From Algoriphagus ratkowskyi (GTDB taxonomy: Bacteria > Bacteroidota > Bacteroidia > Cytophagales > Cyclobacteriaceae), in assembly GCF_002150505.1 (NCBI RefSeq), contig NZ_MSSV01000002.1, positions 62,001 through 126,000 of the forward strand: 64,000 nucleotides of DNA, given 5' to 3'. Each line of letters opens with the position of its first letter. Position 1 is the stretch's first letter. Positions 61,963 through 64,000 of the stretch are shown here, in pieces. The notes beneath the pieces were generated by a model. It worked only from the letters and a program-made list of their open reading frames with translations, ran no database searches and was not told the origin of the DNA. The position numbers and the translations under genes are program-made.

Positions 61963-63063
61963 CTATATCAGTATTCTCTTGCCCGTTTTCGCAGACTCTA
62001 ATATAGCTTCAACAATTCGAATGTCACGAAGTCCTTCCTCTCCAGGCACAGCTTGAGGTTTGCGTTCCATAATTGTTTGTGCATCATTATCCATTTGCCA
62101 GACCTGCTCCATTGGAAGTTGAAATGGAAAATTAATTTCTCCCAATGGGCTTTGCCCTTTGTTGCCGGCATATGCAGAAAAAGGTGCCATCTCTATCATT
62201 CCGTTTTCACAGTTAATAGTGAGAAAATTCATATTGTCCCCAAATGAAGTTTTAATTGTCCCGATCACTCCTCCTGGAAACTCCAGCTCAGCTTCCACTA
62301 TTTCACCGAGCCCATCCTTGTAAATAGCTGGACGTTCGGTCCATACTTTGGCAGAATTAACTGCAATAGGCTCCATACCCGAACCAAGTCTAGCTCCCTG
62401 GATCGCATAAACACCCATATCGTAGATCACTCCTCCACCCATCTCAGCCTTTTGTTTCCAGTGGTCAGTACGATTTTCCCTGTAGCCAGCTGCACAATCC
62501 AGCCCCATTACCTTGCCAAGACTTTTCTCTTGTACAATCTTCTGATAAGCCAGCGTATTCGGCTCATGCTGGCATCTGTAGCCTATCGACAGAGAGACAT
62601 TCGCTTGCTTACAGGCATCAATCATTGCCTGACAATCCTCTACTGTCACAGCCATAGGCTTCTCACACCAGACGTGCTTGCCTGCCTTGGCTGCGCGTAT
62701 CACATATTCCTTGTGCATTGAAGGTGGTAATACTATATATATTACATCTATATCTGGATTCTCAGCAATAGTGTCGAAGGTTTCATAATTGTAAATATTC
62801 TTTTCTGGAATCCTGTACTTAGCTTTCCAAACTGCTGCCTTAGAAGGAGTGCCAGTCACAATTCCAGCCAGGTAGCAATTTTCTGTTTTTTCAAGCGCTG
62901 GAGCCAATAAGTCATTACTATAATACCCTAGACCTACTAAGGCTACTCCAAGTTTGTCTTTGCGCGATTTAGTAGATGATAATACGCTAAAAGGTGAACT
63001 CATGCTCACGCCAACTCCGAGAGCGAGAGATTTCAAAGTGGTTCTTCTGGAGATAAAACTCAT
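61963..63063 (-). CDS. Gfo/Idh/MocA-family oxidoreductase with twin-arginine leader
   Basis: A 366-residue NAD(P)-dependent oxidoreductase. The N-terminus SFISRRTTLKSLALGVGVSM contains a twin-arginine motif (RRTTLK) and a hydrophobic stretch, so Tat export to the periplasm is likely. The Rossmann domain begins near 37 (KLGVALVGLGYYS). It shows DVIYIVLPPSMHKEY, CEKPMAVTVEDC and GGVIYDMGVYAIQGAR. Relatives are glucose-fructose oxidoreductase-like enzymes that keep NADP tightly bound and act on sugars. The substrate is unknown. It is transcribed divergently from the HbpS-like gene. Confidence 0.9.
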   Translation of the reverse strand: MSFISRRTTLKSLALGVGVSMSSPFSVLSSTKSRKDKLGVALVGLGYYSNDLLAPALEKTENCYLAGIVTGTPSKAAVWKAKYRIPEKNIYNYETFDTIAENPDIDVIYIVLPPSMHKEYVIRAAKAGKHVWCEKPMAVTVEDCQAMIDACKQANVSLSIGYRCQHEPNTLAYQKIVQEKSLGKVMGLDCAAGYRENRTDHWKQKAEMGGGVIYDMGVYAIQGARLGSGMEPIAVNSAKVWTERPAIYKDGLGEIVEAELEFPGGVIGTIKTSFGDNMNFLTINCENGMIEMAPFSAYAGNKGQSPLGEINFPFQLPMEQVWQMDNDAQTIMERKPQAVPGEEGLRDIRIVEAILESAKTGKRILI

Positions 63064-63179
63064 AGGTTATAGGTTTGGTGTTTGAATTTTAAAAGGATTA
63101 TCAAGATAATGCTTTTGGCTATAGCTCCAAAAAATCGCTAATTTCAATGACATTTACTATCTCCATTAATTTCGTACCC

Positions 63180-63638
63180 ATGAAAAAACTAGCACTACTC
63201 ATTTTTCTTCTTTTTCCAATTATCACTCAAGCGCAAGACTACATGCAACCTTATTTAACGCTGGAAGACGCAACTCGCATTTCGAATGCTGCAGAAGCCA
63301 AATCAAAGGCTGAAGGATGGAATATGGTAATTGTAATAATGGATGCTGGCGGCCATATTATTTCCCTTCGGAAAATGGACGGTGTCCAAATTGGAAGTAT
63401 AGATGTAGCTATAGCCAAAGCTAAATCTGCTGTCTATTTCAAGCGTCCAACCAAAGTCTTTGAAGACGCAATGAAAGCAGAAGGAGGAACTAGAATAGTC
63501 ACCTTACCAAACGCTGTGGCCATTGAAGGCGGATTGCCTATATTTAAAGACGGAACTATTATAGGATCTATTGGGATATCTGGTGCTAGCTCCGCTCAAG
63601 ATGGAACTGTAGCATCTTTTGCTGTGGCGGCGTATTGA
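63180..63638 (+). CDS. Secreted GlcG/HbpS-family (DUF336) protein
   Basis: This 152-residue protein starts at the ATG of MKKLALLIFLLFPIITQAQ, a perfect signal peptide; a start 11 codons earlier spoils it. The rest is a single GlcG/HbpS domain with LEDATRISNAAEAKSKAEGW, MDAGGHIISLRKMDG, AIAKAKSAVYFKRPT, IEGGLPIF and GSIGISGASSAQD. The family binds haem or small ligands and can act as an extracellular redox sensor partner. The role here is unknown. Confidence 0.9.
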   Translation: MKKLALLIFLLFPIITQAQDYMQPYLTLEDATRISNAAEAKSKAEGWNMVIVIMDAGGHIISLRKMDGVQIGSIDVAIAKAKSAVYFKRPTKVFEDAMKAEGGTRIVTLPNAVAIEGGLPIFKDGTIIGSIGISGASSAQDGTVASFAVAAY

Positions 63639-63674
63639 CTATTATATACGTTGTCAAAAAGCTACTATACAAAA

Positions 63675-63704
63675 TTGCCTCCGATAACTTTTTATCGGAG
63701 GCAA
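63675..63704 (-). terminator. Intrinsic terminator of the 75-residue gene
   Basis: A 13-bp perfect stem TTGCCTCCGATAA/TTATCGGAGGCAA with 4-base loop. A TTTT tail follows on the minus strand; it could also weakly serve the plus-strand HbpS-like gene. Confidence 0.75.
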
Positions 63705-63767
63705 CGATTAAATCTAGTTCTAAGAGTGATTTAGCTACAAATGAATTTCTGACCTGAAAAGGGTTTT

Positions 63768-63995
63768 TCAATTATATACGTTAGAAATAATAGAATGCCC
63801 GGCTGATTTACAGCAATTCTCGCATAAATCCACGTCTTGTTTCAGTGTCAGCGCTTTTCTCAAGGCCTCATTCCCTGTATTATATGGACCTAGGTAATCC
63901 CTGTCATAGGGATCAGGAATTAGGACACAATCTCGATCATGAACCTCATGCAGCCCTTTATTATTTGGTTTGGAAGAAAGGTAAAAGAATTTCAT
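63768..63995 (-). CDS. Small conserved Cys-containing protein of unknown function
   Basis: A 75-residue protein: MKFFYLSSKPNNKGLHEVHD, with HDRDCVLIPDPYDRDYLGPY in the middle and DLCENCCKSAGH near the C-terminus. The spaced His/Cys residues (HDRDC and CENCC) suggest a metal-binding or structural site. I recall small Bacteroidota proteins with the pattern C-x4-PDP-x-DR-x-YLG-x-[FY]-N, but no function is known. It is followed on its strand by a terminator and begins 6 bases from the right edge, so its upstream region is not visible. Confidence 0.75.
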   Translation of the reverse strand: MKFFYLSSKPNNKGLHEVHDRDCVLIPDPYDRDYLGPYNTGNEALRKALTLKQDVDLCENCCKSAGHSIISNVYN

Positions 63996-64000
63996 AGCTA

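Noticed and set aside
1..64000. tRNA/rRNA genes, insertion sequences, prophage, CRISPR arrays and att sites
   Set aside because: I looked for T-loop-like sequences, transposase or integrase proteins and regularly spaced repeats and saw none; without a covariance search tRNA absence is not proven.

Overview
The window looks like a chromosome segment of a Bacteroidota bacterium, most likely Cytophagales/Cyclobacteriaceae (Algoriphagus-like). The grounds are: AT-rich DNA, TAnnTTTG-type -7 promoter boxes with little use of Shine-Dalgarno sites, a TamL-type lipoprotein of the Omp85 family, a DUF2911 lipoprotein, a short Hc1-type histone, a bacterial acyl-CoA-binding protein and a SUF cluster in the usual order for the phylum. 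The genus is an inference from these protein families. I saw no tRNA, rRNA, insertion sequence, prophage or CRISPR array.

Region 1 (1-26036, leftward): a capsule/exopolysaccharide locus of about 25 kb. In transcription order it holds a winged-helix regulator fused to a degenerate nucleotidyltransferase-like domain, a Wza-type exporter with about six SLBB repeats, UDP-glucose dehydrogenase, a PglD/NeuD-type acetyltransferase, a Wzz-like chain-length protein without kinase domain, a WbpE/WbpD/WbpB module (diacetamido-uronic acid), a WecE/WecF pair (Fuc4NAc-type sugar), the Wzx flippase, two paralogous glycosyltransferases flanking an AsnB-like amidotransferase, another glycosyltransferase, a Wzy-like polymerase, another glycosyltransferase, a secreted DUF4091 protein, a DUF1972 glycosyltransferase and a Wzi-like outer-membrane protein. 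A second leftward unit starts at 753 with a TviB/WbpO-type UDP-HexNAc dehydrogenase that runs off the window. Most neighbours overlap by a few bases, so the locus reads as one long operon.

The most notable signal is shared regulatory DNA in this locus. A TGAGTA-N7-TACTCA palindrome lies directly upstream of the regulator gene (overlapping a -7 box) and again upstream of the tviB-like gene. A second, different 18-nt element (GACTGAAAGRGCGAAGCT on the transcribed strand) occurs in the leaders of both the wza-like and the tviB-like gene, 57-66 nt before the start codon. I read this as a two-layer control system: a dedicated repressor/operator plus a leader element that may act like ops/JUMPstart.

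Region 2 (26150-40020): a small membrane protein, penicillin acylase, DUF2911 lipoprotein, EEP-family phosphodiesterase, RND/MMPL transporter, thyA, a PKD lipoprotein, and a tandem of secreted S9 and M14 peptidases. Region 3 (40251-48869): an Lrp/AsnC regulator, the SUF iron-sulfur cluster operon (sufB-C-D-S-E, DUF59, bacilliredoxin), citrate synthase and acyl-CoA-binding protein. Region 4 (48944-64000): an SBF-type transporter, an SpoU/TrmH RNA methyltransferase divergent from tamL, hemF, a PAP2 phosphatase, a decayed outer-membrane protein gene, an outer-membrane protein/OmpA pair, a porin/surface-antigen pair, a short Hc1-like histone, a Gfo/Idh/MocA oxidoreductase with a twin-arginine-like leader, a GlcG/HbpS-type secreted protein and a small Cys-containing protein. 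Several start codons that would give the longest frame are TTG and too far upstream; I moved these to the ATG supported by family alignment.
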